Positions 12,290-19,867 of a stretch of DNA of 43,482 nucleotides are shown one piece after another. Within the stretch, counting starts at the first letter, position 1, and each line of letters starts with the position of its first letter. The notes beneath the pieces are model-generated. The model saw only the letters and a list, made by a program, of their open reading frames with translations. It was not told the origin of the DNA and ran no database searches. The DNA comes from Exiguobacterium alkaliphilum 12/1 (lineage in GTDB: Bacteria > Bacillota > Bacilli > Exiguobacteriales > Exiguobacteriaceae): NCBI RefSeq assembly GCF_000714435.1, contig NZ_JJMW01000043.1:1-43482 (forward strand), given 5' to 3'. The position numbers were made by a program, and so were the translations under genes.

Positions 12290-12361
12290 TCTCTGCCTCC
12301 TATTCCGAGAAACGATGTTCTCGCCCATTCAGTATATGTGTATACTTTGGGTATTTCTTTT

Positions 12362-12370
12362 ATCTTACCA
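12362..12370 (-). promoter_or_regulatory. Candidate ftsH promoter (extended -10)
   Basis: TGGTAAGAT (TGn plus TAAGAT) lies on the minus strand between hprT and ftsH, with a nearby TTGAAA. The alternative reading, TTGAAA with a 16-base spacer to TAAAAG, cannot be excluded. Confidence 0.35.
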
Positions 12371-12394
12371 CGTCACATTTTCAAAAGAAAAACG

Positions 12395-12940
12395 TTAGCC
12401 CCCGTAAACGCTCGGCTTGAGCACACCGACGTAAGGGAGGTTGCGATATTTCTCTTCATAGTCGAGACCGTAGCCGACAACGAATTCGTGCGGGATAACG
12501 AAACCGCTATAATCTGCGGACAATCCGTTTTTACGGCCTGTCGGCTTGTCGAGTAACGTGACGATCTTCACCGACTTGGCTTTACGATACTTAAGGAGGT
12601 CGACGAGATAGGCGAGCGTGAGCCCGCTATCAATGATATCTTCTACAATCAAGATGTCACGACCTTCTACAGACGTATTTAAATCTTTCTCAATTTTCAC
12701 TTCACCTGTCGATGACGTCCCGCCGTGGTACGTCGATACGTCCATGAAGTCCATCTCAAGATGAATGTCCATCTCTTTGACGAGGTCCGACATGAACGGC
12801 ATCGCGCCTTTCAGTACACAGACGAGAAGCGGGAACTCTTCTTTATATTCTTCGCTGAGCGTTGTCGCGAGTTCTTTCACTTTTACTTGAATTTCTTCGC
12901 TCGAAATGAGCACCTTTTCCATATCGTTCTTTAATGACAT
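12395..12940 (-). CDS. hprT: Hypoxanthine phosphoribosyltransferase
   Basis: It salvages hypoxanthine and guanine to IMP and GMP using PRPP. The 181-residue product carries the PRPP-binding signature [12 protein letters not shown] (98-109) and the typical C-terminal [18 protein letters not shown]. The ATG at 12940 follows AGGAGG. It lies between tilS and ftsH, an order conserved across Firmicutes. In B. subtilis, HprT and TilS have been reported to act together on ftsH expression; whether that holds here is unknown. Confidence 0.96.
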   Translation of the reverse strand: MSLKNDMEKVLISSEEIQVKVKELATTLSEEYKEEFPLLVCVLKGAMPFMSDLVKEMDIHLEMDFMDVSTYHGGTSSTGEVKIEKDLNTSVEGRDILIVEDIIDSGLTLAYLVDLLKYRKAKSVKIVTLLDKPTGRKNGLSADYSGFVIPHEFVVGYGLDYEEKYRNLPYVGVLKPSVYGG

Positions 12941-12975
12941 CTTAAAATCCTCCTCTTTCTAATCCGACACAATCA

Positions 12976-14199
12976 TCATTTTACCATTAATTGTGGGCAT
13001 CTCGCATCCGACTTCTCCGGAAAATCGGAAACTCTTATTCCTACTATAGCGATAATCCGATCGCTTGCGTCAACTAATAACGGGATGAGCGCCCGTTTTT
13101 CCCGCGGGACTTTTGCATCTATTAAAACGCGGGCGACTTTCTTCGTCCCGACCGAGAGGCTGATTCGGTCACCCGGGCGCGGGGCGCGAACGTATAAGGG
13201 CCACTCGAGTGCATCGAGCGGGAAACCGCGACCACCATCCGTCACCTCGAGCGAAACGACGTGTTCACCAAACGTCACGCGTTCCGGGAGCGTCTCGACT
13301 CGTTGCGGCGACGGGATTGACAGTCGCCCCCGTTCCGTCAGAGCGAGGCTACCGTCACGCTTCTCTAAACGAAAATCCCCGCCCACATCGTAAACACCCG
13401 TCCCTCGCTTACTTCGCATGAGTCGCGTCATGCCTTCCGCTACCTGTACCCCAAAACGCTGCGATAAAAGCCGGCCGAGCACATGCCGCTCTTCTTCCGA
13501 CAAGGTCGCAAGCGTCGCAAGTTTCACATGAAACGCTTTCATTTCAAACCGGACGTGACGCGCCATCCAGTCGGCCATGGCCACATACCGTCGCTGCCAA
13601 ATTTCACGGTTCAGACGCGCCGCTGTGCATACGTCTTGCACAAGCGTCGGCCATTCAGCTTGTAGCTCCGGAATGATCAGATGACGCATTTCATTGCGTA
13701 AATAATCGGTCTTCGCGTTCGTGGCATCTTCCCGCCATTCCAAGTTGTGGTGCTCCGCATACTCGATGAGCCGTTGTTTCGTCTCGTCTAACAACGGTCG
13801 GACGAGTGTTCCGCTACCGAACGGGCGACGTTCCGGGATGCCCGTCACTTCGATGACGTTACGGTGTAACTGAATGAGCACCGTCTCGACGACATCGTCG
13901 GCGTGATGGGCCGTCATCAACTCCCGATAGCCATGTTCACGCATGACCGTCTCGAAAAAGGCGTAGCGCGCTTCCCGAAAAGCGGATTGCGAGGCGGCTT
14001 CAAGTTCCAATCGCGTGCCGTGAAACGGGACGCCGTACGCGCACGCGAGTCGTTCCACGAATCGATATTCTTCATCGGATGCACGGCGCTGCCCGTGATG
14101 GACGTGAGCGACGCCCACGGCGATGCCTTTTGCAACCATCTGATGAAGCAAGACGATCGAATCGACGCCGCCCGAAACGGCAAGCAAGACGTTCGGCAT
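12976..14199 (-). CDS. tilS: tRNA(Ile)-lysidine synthase
   Basis: It attaches lysine to C34 of the CAU-anticodon tRNA-Ile so that it reads AUA instead of AUG. The 407-residue PP-loop ATPase has SGGVDS at 9-14 and a C-terminal substrate-binding domain (GTKKVARVLIDAKVPREKR). It is shorter than the B. subtilis protein (about 470 residues), mainly in the middle. The ATG at 14199 follows GAGGAGG. It lies directly after the terminator of a tRNA-Met/tRNA-Glu unit with no visible promoter, so readthrough from the tRNA promoter is possible. Confidence 0.95.
   Translation of the reverse strand: MPNVLLAVSGGVDSIVLLHQMVAKGIAVGVAHVHHGQRRASDEEYRFVERLACAYGVPFHGTRLELEAASQSAFREARYAFFETVMREHGYRELMTAHHADDVVETVLIQLHRNVIEVTGIPERRPFGSGTLVRPLLDETKQRLIEYAEHHNLEWREDATNAKTDYLRNEMRHLIIPELQAEWPTLVQDVCTAARLNREIWQRRYVAMADWMARHVRFEMKAFHVKLATLATLSEEERHVLGRLLSQRFGVQVAEGMTRLMRSKRGTGVYDVGGDFRLEKRDGSLALTERGRLSIPSPQRVETLPERVTFGEHVVSLEVTDGGRGFPLDALEWPLYVRAPRPGDRISLSVGTKKVARVLIDAKVPREKRALIPLLVDASDRIIAIVGIRVSDFPEKSDARCPQLMVK
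12978..12986 (-). promoter_or_regulatory. Candidate extended -10 promoter of hprT
   Basis: TGGTAAAAT (TGn plus TAAAAT) overlaps the 3' end of tilS, about 35 bases before the hprT ATG. No clear -35 is visible. hprT may also be read through from tilS. Confidence 0.4.
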
Positions 14200-14221
14200 G
14201 TCTATCCCTCCTCGAGATAAC

Positions 14222-14250
14222 AAAAAAAGCCACCTCAGATGAGATGACTT
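14222..14250 (-). terminator. Terminator of the tRNA-Met/tRNA-Glu unit
   Basis: The minus strand reads AGTCATCTCA-TC-TGAGGTGGCT (10-bp stem with G-U pairs) followed by seven T residues. It lies between tRNA-Glu and the tilS ribosome-binding site. Confidence 0.85.
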
Positions 14251-14265
14251 GTTCGCTTAGGTAAG

Positions 14266-14337
14266 TGACCCGTACGGGATTCGAACCCGTGTTACCGCCG
14301 TGAAAGGGCGGTGTCTTAACCGCTTGACCAACGGGCC
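14266..14337 (-). tRNA. trnE: tRNA-Glu (UUC)
   Basis: The 72-base gene folds as a cloverleaf with acceptor GGCCCGT/ACGGGTC, anticodon TTC (CCTTTCACG context) and T-arm GGTTCGAATCC. The bases after discriminator A are CTTAC, so the CCA end is not encoded and must be added by tRNA nucleotidyltransferase. It is the downstream member of the pair. Confidence 0.96.
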
Positions 14338-14346
14338 TAAATAAAA

Positions 14347-14423
14347 TGGTAGCGGCGGAGGGAGTCGAACCCACGACCTCACGGGTATGAACCGTACGCT
14401 CTAGCCAGCTGAGCTACACCGCC
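14347..14423 (-). tRNA. trnM: tRNA-Met (CAU), elongator type
   Basis: The 77-base gene includes an encoded CCA. The acceptor GGCGGTG pairs with CGCCGC-type bases, the anticodon is CAT (GGTTCATACCC context) and the T-arm is GGGTTCGACTCCC. It closely resembles the B. subtilis elongator tRNA-Met of the trnSL unit, which lies at the same chromosomal position. The G1-C acceptor pair argues against an initiator tRNA. Confidence 0.95.
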
Positions 14424-14454
14424 ATGTTATTGTTGTGTCCTAAGCACATTTTCT

Positions 14455-14483
14455 ATAATAACCAGTCACCACATTTGTGTCAA
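14455..14483 (-). promoter_or_regulatory. Consensus promoter of the tRNA-Met/tRNA-Glu unit
   Basis: The minus strand has -35 TTGACA (14478-14483), a 17-base spacer and -10 TATTAT (14455-14460), about 30 bases before tRNA-Met. It has the same hexamers as the rRNA promoter at the left edge. Confidence 0.88.
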
Positions 14484-14501
14484 TTCTTTTTTTAAAGTTT
14501 T

Positions 14502-14550
14502 TTAAAAAAAGAATCGTGTATCGTGTCGTCTTTCCCACTATACACGATTT
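14502..14550 (-). terminator. Terminator after the YhgE/Pip gene
   Basis: On the minus strand AATCGTGTA pairs with TACACGATT (9 bp, 20-base internal part), followed by CTTTTTTT. It separates the membrane-protein gene from the tRNA promoter. Confidence 0.82.
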
Positions 14551-14565
14551 CCTTTTATTTTTACA

Positions 14566-16968
14566 TCATGCTTCTGCTGCCGCGACCCGATATTTTTTCT
14601 TCCACGCCATTCTAAAGTAGCCCCATAGCAGTAGGAAGCATGCGAGTGACGCGACGGTGAGATAACTTGTGGCCGACTGTAAATATTGGGCACCGTCACC
14701 AGAGAGGATTTCTTTATACCCCGCGACCGTGTACGTCATCGGCAAGACCGCGTTGAACGGTTGGAGCGCCTTTGGAATCAACTCAAGCGGGAACGTTCCG
14801 GCCGACGTCGTCAATTGCAAAATGAGCAAGACGATGGCGACGAAACGACCCGGATTGCCAAGTGTCGTCACGAGTAATTGCACGATCAACAAGAACGTGA
14901 TGCTGACGAGCCAACTGAACCCGAAGAAGCGAAGCGGTGCGTCCACGTCTAAACCGAGTAGTTGAACCATGGCGACGTTCAAGACGAGCGCTTGGACGAA
15001 CCCGACGACAACGAGCACACCGGATTTCGAGAGCAGCCAAGAGAGGCTGCGCTTCGGTTTTCCGGCTGGATCGTATAACGGGTACACGATGGACAATAAG
15101 AGCGCCCCGACGAATAGGCCGAGGGACATGAAGTACGGCGCAAAGCCGGTCCCATAGTTCGGTACGTGATGAATCGATGCGTCGACAACCTTGACCGGGC
15201 CGGCCATCATGTCGACGTTCTCGTCTCCAAGCTCGATGGACGCTTGCTCCGCACCTTCAGCCAACGCGTCACGTAGCGTGACGTTTCCCGATTCCAGTTC
15301 AGACAAGCCGTCTCTCAATTCACTGCTTCCTGACGCGACCGTCTTCCCGCCGTCGGCGAGTTGCATCGCCCCTTCAGTCAGCGTGCGTGTACCAGTCTCT
15401 GCGTCTTTCGCACCGGCAGCGAGCTGTTTACTTCCTTCTGTCAACGTGCCTGTCGCTTCCGTCAAACGTGTACTGCCGGATGCCAGTTCAGACGTCCCAT
15501 CTCTCAACTGCCCCACACCCGCATTCAACGCCGTACTCGCTGATGCAAGCTCCCCCGAACTCGTCATAGCCGTTTTGGCACCTTGCTCGAGCCGTCCCGA
15601 ACCGGTTGCGAGCGCCGCGGCCCCATCCGCTAACTCGGTTTGTCCTGAATCGAGTTCGGCCAGACCGGAAGCAAGTGCGTTCGCTCCCGCTTCTGCTTTC
15701 GTCAAGCCCGCACCAAGTTCGGTTTGTCCGTCTCGAATGCGTTCCGCACCTATCGTGAGCTCATCAAATCCGGCCGTTGTCGCCTGTTTACCTTCCTCAA
15801 GTCGACTGACCACTTGTTGAAGCACGTCTGGTGGAATCGGCTGACCGGATGCTACCAACGCCGAAAGCTGTTGCATCAACTCGTCTTGACTGGCGAGTAG
15901 CGTCGTCTTCATTTGATCGATCCCGTCAATCAGTTCAGCCTCCCCTGCCAAAAGTGCAGCATTGCCTTGTTTGGCGTTCGTCATCCCGTTCGCCAATTCG
16001 TTCGAACCGGCGACGAGCTGTGCACTTCCAGCCTTCGCCTGCTCGACTCCCGCCGCCAAAGTCTGTACACCATCGTCAAGCGACTTCGCACCCGCGTACA
16101 GTTCCTCCAGTTTCGAGGCGAACGTCGTCGTCCCTTCGACGAGTCGATTCGTTCCGTCTAACAGGTCAGACGCACCTTCATTCACGCGGTCGGCCCCGTC
16201 TGAGAGGGCCGCACTTCCTTCATACACTTGTTGACTTCCGTCCGCCAAGTCGATCGTCCCGGTTGCGAGTTGGGACACACCCTCACCTAACTGGCCTGCT
16301 CCGTCTGCCAACTCTTGTTGTTTCGAAGCGAGTAAAGCGGTGCCATCAGCAAGTTCAGTCGCACCTTTCTCGGCCGTCTTGGATCCGTCGGCGAGTTTGG
16401 CTGCCCCATCTGCCGCTTCCTCAAGACCTACGGCCACTTCGTCGATGCCATCACGCATGGCGCTGACGTACTGCTTGGCGACCTCGGTCGATAACTCTGC
16501 TTTCACTTGCTCCATCGCCGAACCCCCGATTTGGGCGGCCAAAAAGTTATAGGACTCATTGGCGATATACGTCAGTTCGAGCTGTTCCGGTAACTCATCG
16601 AGCGCGGTCGTCGCTTTTGCTGAGAAGTCTTTCGGAATCTCGATTGCCATGTAATAATCGTGGTTTTCGAGTCCCGTCTCGGCCTCGGCTTTCGTCGTCT
16701 CGATGAAATCGAACGCCTCCGACGTGAGCAGCTTGTCGACGAGTTCGTCTCCGACAGCGAGCGAATCCCCATTGAACGTCGCCCCTTCATCCTCGTTGAC
16801 GATCGCGACAGGTAAATCTTTCATCTGACCGTACGGATCCCAAAACGCCCATAAGAACATGCCCGCATACATGAGCGGTACGAGTGCGACCGCTAAAATC
16901 GGAATCAAGACGCGAGGGTTTTTCACGATGCTCCGCCACTCGGCTTTCCAAAGTTTCCATCCATTCAT
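14566..16968 (-). CDS. YhgE/Pip-family membrane protein with long glycine-rich repeat region
   Basis: The function is not established. Members of this family resemble phage infection protein (Pip) and ABC-2-type permeases, and are often linked to secretion or phage adsorption. The product is about 800 residues. It has one N-terminal membrane segment (about residues 20-45), then a large extracytoplasmic part ending in about five C-terminal membrane segments. Residues of about 190-570 form degenerate repeats of the type LADGSxxLxxGAxxL, expected to be extended or coiled-coil. I chose the ATG at 16968 after AAGGTGGAG; an upstream GTG exists at 16986. The gene has its own terminator and lies beside the tRNA pair where spoIIE and neighbours sit in B. 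subtilis. No TetR-type regulator, a frequent partner, is adjacent. Confidence 0.85.
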   Translation of the reverse strand: MNGWKLWKAEWRSIVKNPRVLIPILAVALVPLMYAGMFLWAFWDPYGQMKDLPVAIVNEDEGATFNGDSLAVGDELVDKLLTSEAFDFIETTKAEAETGLENHDYYMAIEIPKDFSAKATTALDELPEQLELTYIANESYNFLAAQIGGSAMEQVKAELSTEVAKQYVSAMRDGIDEVAVGLEEAADGAAKLADGSKTAEKGATELADGTALLASKQQELADGAGQLGEGVSQLATGTIDLADGSQQVYEGSAALSDGADRVNEGASDLLDGTNRLVEGTTTFASKLEELYAGAKSLDDGVQTLAAGVEQAKAGSAQLVAGSNELANGMTNAKQGNAALLAGEAELIDGIDQMKTTLLASQDELMQQLSALVASGQPIPPDVLQQVVSRLEEGKQATTAGFDELTIGAERIRDGQTELGAGLTKAEAGANALASGLAELDSGQTELADGAAALATGSGRLEQGAKTAMTSSGELASASTALNAGVGQLRDGTSELASGSTRLTEATGTLTEGSKQLAAGAKDAETGTRTLTEGAMQLADGGKTVASGSSELRDGLSELESGNVTLRDALAEGAEQASIELGDENVDMMAGPVKVVDASIHHVPNYGTGFAPYFMSLGLFVGALLLSIVYPLYDPAGKPKRSLSWLLSKSGVLVVVGFVQALVLNVAMVQLLGLDVDAPLRFFGFSWLVSITFLLIVQLLVTTLGNPGRFVAIVLLILQLTTSAGTFPLELIPKALQPFNAVLPMTYTVAGYKEILSGDGAQYLQSATSYLTVASLACFLLLWGYFRMAWKKKYRVAAAEA

Positions 16969-17081
16969 ACGTTTCTCCACCTTCACTTATAAAACATAAC
17001 TATTTTTTCATGGTTCCTATTCTGCTCGCTCGCGATAAAAAAATCAACCCTTTTTAGTTATTTTTCATAACTTTAAACACG

Positions 17082-17110
17082 AAAAAACCACAGACGATGA
17101 TCGTCTGTGG
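17082..17110 (-). terminator. Terminator after yabR
   Basis: The minus strand has an almost perfect palindrome, CCACAGACGA-TCA-TCGTCTGTGG, followed by TTTTTT. Confidence 0.92.
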
Positions 17111-17171
17111 TCGTGCCTCTCCTACAGGAAGAGCTTGTATGGTGAGTAGAAGCGAATGGTGTTACGAAGGG

Positions 17172-17687
17172 TTACCCGCGCTTGGCGCCACGTCCACCGC
17201 GTTTTGAGTCGGTTTGACGTTTCAACGTTGTGAGACGCTCATCGCTATCTTTCAAGAACTTGCTCATCAACGTGTCAAACGTCTCTGGCTCGCGTCGCAC
17301 TTCACGACGGCCGCCACCGCCGCCACGTGGACCGCCACCGCGTGGGCCACCGCCGCCGCGTGGACCGCCTTGGCCTTGGCCCGGGCCGCCTGGACGTGGA
17401 CCGCGTGAGAAACGTTCGCCAGCCGGACGCTCAGGGCGTTCGCTCACAGGGCGATCGACCGCTTTCTTGATGGACAACCCGATTTTGCCATCGTTTTCGA
17501 CGTTCAAGATTTTGACTGTGACTTCCTGGCCGACTGTGAGGACTTCGTTGATGTCTTTGACGTAAGAATCCGCCACTTCACTGATGTGGACCAAACCTGT
17601 CTTCCCGTTTGGAAGTTCTACGAACGCTCCGAAATGCGTAATCCCTGTAACCTTGCCTTGTACCTTGCTTCCTACTTCAATTGACAT
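17172..17687 (-). CDS. yabR: S1-domain RNA-binding protein with RG/GG-rich insertion
   Basis: It is probably a cytoplasmic RNA-binding protein; its cellular role is not well defined. Residues of about 1-75 are a canonical S1 fold (GSKVQGKVTGITHFGAFVEL, then GKTGLVHISEVA). A low-complexity segment follows (about 93-127) made of PRGG and GGGG units rich in Arg and Gly, like an RGG box. The C-terminal tail ETFDTLMSKFLKDSDERLTT is shared with B. subtilis YabR, which is only about 128 residues; the extra length is the RG/GG segment. The gene has its own promoter (17724-17752) and terminator. Confidence 0.92.
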   Translation of the reverse strand: MSIEVGSKVQGKVTGITHFGAFVELPNGKTGLVHISEVADSYVKDINEVLTVGQEVTVKILNVENDGKIGLSIKKAVDRPVSERPERPAGERFSRGPRPGGPGQGQGGPRGGGGPRGGGPRGGGGGRREVRREPETFDTLMSKFLKDSDERLTTLKRQTDSKRGGRGAKRG

Positions 17688-17723
17688 AAAATAATGTACT
17701 CCTTTTTTGATTGATTCCCTACA

Positions 17724-17752
17724 ATTATACGAGTCGTTTCGTCAACGGTCAA
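17724..17752 (-). promoter_or_regulatory. yabR promoter
   Basis: The minus strand has -35 TTGACC (17747-17752), a 17-base spacer and a perfect -10 TATAAT (17724-17729). It lies just after the divIC stop. An imperfect inverted repeat (17732-17762) covers the -35 and spacer. Confidence 0.83.
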
Positions 17753-17761
17753 CGAACCGAC

Positions 17762-18136
17762 TTATTCCTCTGGGGAGAAGTAAAAAATAATCTCGCCATC
17801 TTTCGAGAACAACAGCTCGTTGCGCGCGAGGTTGGCGATATATTCTTCGTCTTGTAAACGTTCGACCTGCTCCTTCAATTCCGCTTGCTCACCTTTCACT
17901 TCGGTCAACTCGATTTGCGCCTCATTTTGCTTTCGCTCTTGTTCCGAGACGTAACCGACTTTCGAGAAGTAACTTTGACCGATGAGCACGATCATTAACA
18001 AAAAGAGAAGGGAGGCCGCAGCCAGGCGGCGTCGAAGATGGATACGTCGCCGGCTCTGTTCTTTTTCCAGCTGTTCTCTCCGTTCGTCGAGAGCCCGAAT
18101 TCGCTGTTTTCGCTCTGTCGGGGTACGTCCATTCAT
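17762..18136 (-). CDS. divIC: Septum formation initiator DivIC (FtsB-like)
   Basis: This bitopic protein joins the divisome at the septum, in relatives as a complex with FtsL and DivIB. The 124-residue product has a basic cytoplasmic N terminus, one membrane helix (about 38-53, LAAASLLFLLMIVLIG) and an extracytoplasmic coiled coil (about 62-97). Two Shine-Dalgarno-like stretches (AGGAGG, AAGGTG) precede the ATG. It is the last gene of the mfd-yabM-yabN-rqcP-divIC run. The sporulation genes yabP and yabQ, found between yabO and divIC in B. subtilis, are missing. Confidence 0.93.
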   Translation of the reverse strand: MNGRTPTERKQRIRALDERREQLEKEQSRRRIHLRRRLAAASLLFLLMIVLIGQSYFSKVGYVSEQERKQNEAQIELTEVKGEQAELKEQVERLQDEEYIANLARNELLFSKDGEIIFYFSPEE

Positions 18137-18181
18137 CGAATCACCTTCCTCCTGTCCTGATACGTTCAGTATACCTTTTTT

Positions 18182-18454
18182 TTACGCTTCCGTACCACTG
18201 TTCACCTTTTCTTCTTTGATCAGGCGATACATTTCTTTCGCGTCTTCTTTACGGGCATGTTCTGCAATCGAATCGATCACGACCGTGACAAGCTTGTTCC
18301 CGAAACGGATTGTAAGCTCGTCTCCGACTTTGACGTCCGTGCTCGCTTTCGCGACTTGTCCGTTCAGTTCGATACGACCTTGATCCGCTACTTCTTTGGC
18401 CAACGTCCGGCGCTTGATTAACCGGGACACTTTCAAAAATTTATCCAACCTCAT
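18182..18454 (-). CDS. rqcP: S4-domain ribosome quality-control protein RqcP
   Basis: It binds stalled 50S subunits and helps RqcH add C-terminal alanine tails to nascent chains in bacterial ribosome rescue (established for B. subtilis YabO/RqcP). The 90-residue product is essentially a single S4 RNA-binding domain ([20 protein letters not shown]). Its start overlaps the yabN stop by 4 bases. It lies downstream of pth and mfd, which act in related rescue and stalling pathways. Length is typical. Confidence 0.93.
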   Translation of the reverse strand: MRLDKFLKVSRLIKRRTLAKEVADQGRIELNGQVAKASTDVKVGDELTIRFGNKLVTVVIDSIAEHARKEDAKEMYRLIKEEKVNSGTEA

Positions 18455-19866
18455 AGTCCTTGCTCCTTCGCTTCGTTCCAGAGTCGGTCCATCTGTTCGA
18501 GCGTCATGTCCTCGACGGACCCGTTCGCCTCGATGTATTCAAACCGTCTCTTGAATTTTTGATTCGTTCGTTCGAGTGCTTGCTCGGCGTTCAACTTATA
18601 GTATCTGGCGACGTTGACGATGGAGAACAACACATCACCTAACTCCGTCTCGTCTTCCGGGCGTTCTTTCCACTCGCGCACTTCTTCTTCGAGTTTCGCG
18701 AACGCACCGCTCACATCGTCCCATTCGAACCCGACGTGGGCGGCTTTCTTCTGCAGCTGTTCGGCTCGCATCAATCCCGGTTGTGTCATGAGCACACCGT
18801 CTAGTTGCGATTTTCTCTTTTCCCCTTTTTCGGTCTGTTTAATCGCATTCCAGTTCGAAATGACATCATCGGCGTCAGCGACCGTCACATCCCCGAAGAC
18901 GTGCGGGTGTCGCCGCACCATTTTCTCACTGATTGACCCGATGACGTCCCGGATATCGAAATAGCCGTCATCGGCACCGATTTGGGCGTGCAGCATGACT
19001 TGGAGTAACACGTCGCCGAGCTCTTCGATGATGGCGTCATCGTCTTGTTCGTCAATCGCTTCAATCAACTCGTACGCTTCCTCGAGCAAATACTTACGAA
19101 GCGACTCATGCGTCTGCTTCCGGTCCCACGGACATCCGTTCGGACCTCGGAGCGTCGCGATGATGTGGTGAAGCGTGGCAAATTCACGGGCCAAATACGC
19201 CTCATCGGTCAACGGCGGCACGTATAGCGTCGTCAAGTTGTCGACTTCGGCGACCCGATCCATCTCATAGAGCGGTACTTCTCGAATCTGCTCGTGCTTC
19301 GTTCCGGCTGCCGTGACGAGCTTGACGACATGTTCATCCGGATAACGTTCCATTAACTGAACTTTCACATCTCCGGCGACGAAACCGTCATACACTTGAC
19401 CGATGAGGACGTGTTGCGTCACTTGCAGCCGCTCGATATCGAGCGCGGTCGCATCGAGCAACTGGAAGCCATTAATCGGATCGATGCGAAGCGCCTGAAA
19501 CATCGCGTCCAGAAAGCTCTGTCCACCGAGAAACGTGACATCCGCGCCTCGTTCAACGAGCAACTCGACCGTCCGTTCGGCTACGAACGGATGACCCGGG
19601 ACAGCATACGTAATAGCGAGCTCGTCACTTTTCTCGATGAGAGATGCGACGATTTGTTCGTAGACGTCTTCAAACGTTTCCGACGTCTCGTAGACCGAAT
19701 CGAACGACTCGAAGTGTATTCCTTCCGCCTCGAGTTCGTCGACGACCGGATGGTTCCTTGTCCGTAACCAGACGAGCGGCTGTCGTTTCAAATGACGATA
19801 TACGCCGAGCGGCAGTTGTTCAAGTTCGCCGGACCCGAGTCCGACGACGGTAATTCCAAAGCTCAT
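18451..19866 (-). CDS. yabN: Tetrapyrrole methylase-like / MazG pyrophosphohydrolase fusion
   Basis: This is the two-domain YabN architecture: an N-terminal SAM-dependent methylase-like domain (about 1-220; [15 protein letters not shown] start, [10 protein letters not shown] loop) and a C-terminal MazG domain (about 225-470). The MazG part has the metal-binding helix [15 protein letters not shown] and [13 protein letters not shown], then a second, weaker repeat (EEEVREW, DELGDV-like [10 protein letters not shown]). MazG hydrolyses noncanonical nucleoside triphosphates; the methylase domain's substrate is unknown. The gene starts two bases before the end of the preceding yabM region and is coupled to rqcP. 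Confidence 0.93.
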   Translation of the reverse strand: MSFGITVVGLGSGELEQLPLGVYRHLKRQPLVWLRTRNHPVVDELEAEGIHFESFDSVYETSETFEDVYEQIVASLIEKSDELAITYAVPGHPFVAERTVELLVERGADVTFLGGQSFLDAMFQALRIDPINGFQLLDATALDIERLQVTQHVLIGQVYDGFVAGDVKVQLMERYPDEHVVKLVTAAGTKHEQIREVPLYEMDRVAEVDNLTTLYVPPLTDEAYLAREFATLHHIIATLRGPNGCPWDRKQTHESLRKYLLEEAYELIEAIDEQDDDAIIEELGDVLLQVMLHAQIGADDGYFDIRDVIGSISEKMVRRHPHVFGDVTVADADDVISNWNAIKQTEKGEKRKSQLDGVLMTQPGLMRAEQLQKKAAHVGFEWDDVSGAFAKLEEEVREWKERPEDETELGDVLFSIVNVARYYKLNAEQALERTNQKFKRRFEYIEANGSVEDMTLEQMDRLWNEAKEQGL

Positions 19867-19867
19867 A

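Noticed and set aside
15190..16450. Repeats in the YhgE/Pip gene as a possible CRISPR or tandem DNA repeat
   Set aside because: The DNA repeats are degenerate and keep reading frame. They reflect the amino acid repeat LADGxxxLxxG, not identical repeats with unique spacers.
15191..16466. Long plus-strand open frames opposite the YhgE/Pip gene
   Set aside because: They are antisense shadows of the repetitive coding region: low-complexity Ser/Pro/Arg-rich, without ribosome-binding sites or recognisable domains.
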